From Flavobacterium sp. LC2016-23 (lineage in GTDB: Bacteria; Bacteroidota; Bacteroidia; Flavobacteriales; Flavobacteriaceae): DNA of 64,000 nucleotides. The DNA is taken from assembly GCF_009674775.1 (NCBI RefSeq), contig NZ_WKKE01000013.1, positions 111,739 to 175,738 of the forward strand. Direction: 5' to 3'. The notes below the pieces were generated by a model that did not search any database, was not told the DNA's origin, and saw only the letters and a program-made list of their open reading frames with translations. Each line of letters starts with the position of its first letter. The first letter of the stretch is position 1. Positions 63,352 to 64,000 of this stretch are shown piece by piece. The translations under genes were made by a program, and so were the position numbers.

Positions 63352-63408
63352 TACAGTCGCAGTCACAGTCGCAGTGATCAGTTGGCTCTCCTTGTAAACT
63401 GAGACTGC
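63352..63408. repeat. Inverted repeat GTCTCAGTTTAC
   Basis: GTCTCAGTTTACAG on the left pairs with GTAAACTGAGAC on the right; inner ACAGTCGCAGTCACAGTCGCAG is a short direct repeat. Confidence 0.75.
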
Positions 63409-63467
63409 GAGTGAAAACTATTTTAAAACTGGCAAAAAATAAAAAATAATAATAGCTTTGTAGCAAC

Positions 63468-63520
63468 AAGAAGCAAGAAAGAGAATCAATCTGTATTCTC
63501 TTCTCTTGCTTCTTTTTTCT
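63468..63520 (+). terminator. Terminator downstream of nagB
   Basis: AGAAGCAAGA pairs with TCTTGCTTCT over a long loop with extra GAGAAT/ATTCTC pairing, then TTTTTT. It ends just before the next ATG. Confidence 0.6.
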
Positions 63521-63529
63521 TTTAAAAAA

Positions 63530-63760
63530 ATGGAACAAGACAGTAAACTTCTCATAAAATTAGCCCATACCAAAATGCCTTTCGGGAAATACGAAGGCCG
63601 GTTTTTAATTGATTTACCCGAATATTATGTTGTCTGGTATCAGAATAAAGGATTTCCAAAAGGAGAACTGGGCCAGCAATTACAACTGATCTACGAGCTA
63701 AAACTAAACGGCTTGGAGGAATTAATCCGTAACATTAAGAAAAGATACCCAAAACCATAA
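63530..63760 (+). CDS. DUF3820 protein
   Basis: 76 residues from the ATG at 63530; the longer frame from 63506 lies in the terminator stem. It matches DUF3820 throughout: MPFGKYEGRFLIDLPEYYVVWYQNKGFPKGELGQQL-like block (MPFGKYEGRFLIDLPEYYV), then LQLIYELKLNGLEELI. These small proteins are probably nucleic-acid or nuclease-associated; function unknown. Confidence 0.88.
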   Translation: MEQDSKLLIKLAHTKMPFGKYEGRFLIDLPEYYVVWYQNKGFPKGELGQQLQLIYELKLNGLEELIRNIKKRYPKP

Positions 63761-63919
63761 ATTAATAGTAAGAAAAATCTTTTAATTAGATTTTTTTTTC
63801 CTATTTTTGAAATTGAAATTATTACCATTTTCAAAAACAAGTTGATACCACAAAACAGTTTTAAATTTTTAAAGCTGAAGTAGAGAATCACTGTTTTTAA
63901 AATTGTAATAATTTTTTTT

Positions 63920-64000
63920 ATGCCAAAACTTACTTCCATAGCAAGTATCACGTGCTGGTACGGATCTTATCCCTGGTACTTCCCTTATTTTTTACATTCC
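63920..64000 (+). CDS. DUF6625-like protein (putative glycosyltransferase-related), 3'-truncated
   Basis: An ATG at 63920 opens a frame that runs off the window end: MPKLTSIASITCWYGSYPWY, then FPYFLHS. The CWYGxYPWYFPYFLHS block is the start of the DUF6625 family, found in polysaccharide-synthesis loci. Only 27 codons are visible, so the call is provisional. Confidence 0.6.
   Translation, partial: MPKLTSIASITCWYGSYPWYFPYFLHS

Noticed and set aside
63691..63951. 86-codon minus-strand frame near the window end
   Set aside because: Low-complexity Ile/Lys/Phe sequence in AT-rich DNA that overlaps the DUF3820 and DUF6625-like genes.

Overview
The window looks like chromosome of a Flavobacterium or close relative (Bacteroidota). 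Supporting signs are AT-rich DNA, promoters of the Bacteroidota form (TTG or TTTG, about 21 nt, then TAnnTTTG), a gliding-motility gene (gldI), a type IX secretion sorting domain, GSIII and GSII glutamine synthetases, an AIR synthase of the long Bacteroidota form, a NagB/PIG-L fusion, and many lipoproteins. I see no rRNA, tRNA, CRISPR array, integrase or intact IS transposase.

Layout. 1-6.4 kb: 5'-truncated OmpA/TSP3 outer-membrane protein, pyrF, a BtuF-like binding protein, an aldo/keto reductase with an AraC regulator, and a repeat-rich gap. 6.4-14.9 kb: purU, three small envelope proteins, an L,D-transpeptidase, and a fused isobutyryl-CoA mutase (icmF). 15.0-17.5 kb: a very AT-rich accessory island with a TIR-domain gene, an overlapping small membrane-protein gene and a membrane-anchored winged-helix-like gene, followed by a 660-bp cluster of several palindromic repeat types. 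17.5-27 kb: an XRE regulator with a nearly leaderless promoter, two secreted alpha/beta hydrolases, three related small secreted proteins with a divergent AraC regulator, a lipoprotein, and a type IX-secreted protein interrupted by an in-frame TGA. 27-41.5 kb: TerC, divergent GSII and GSIII glutamine synthetase genes, purM, a GH92 mannosidase, an M61 peptidase and a sterol-desaturase-like protein. 41.6-45.2 kb: YeaQ/GlsB-like protein, aquaporin, DoxX and EamA proteins and a second XRE paralogue; decayed tandem copies lie between the first two. 45.4-49.4 kb: an operon of nrnA-like, gldI and two cyclophilin-FKBP fusion genes. 49.7-54.7 kb: ClC channel, RidA, cbpA-cbpM and secreted proteins. 54.9-64 kb: guaA, two LysM proteins, OsmC, nagB, a DUF3820 protein and the start of a DUF6625-like gene cut by the window end.

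How it works together. Most genes are core metabolism (purine and pyrimidine synthesis, nitrogen assimilation, amino-sugar use) and envelope functions. The best candidate for an undescribed system is the TIR plus small membrane protein pair at 15.0-16.2 kb, which has the layout of an NAD-nucleotide-signalling defence module, with a third membrane gene beside it. Other unusual structure is non-coding: at least seven families of palindromic intergenic repeats, two places where a gene's 3' end has been copied in tandem, a conserved upstream element shared by an AraC gene and its neighbours, and paralogous regulators whose promoters abut the start codon. All names rest on reading motifs by eye; no database search was run.
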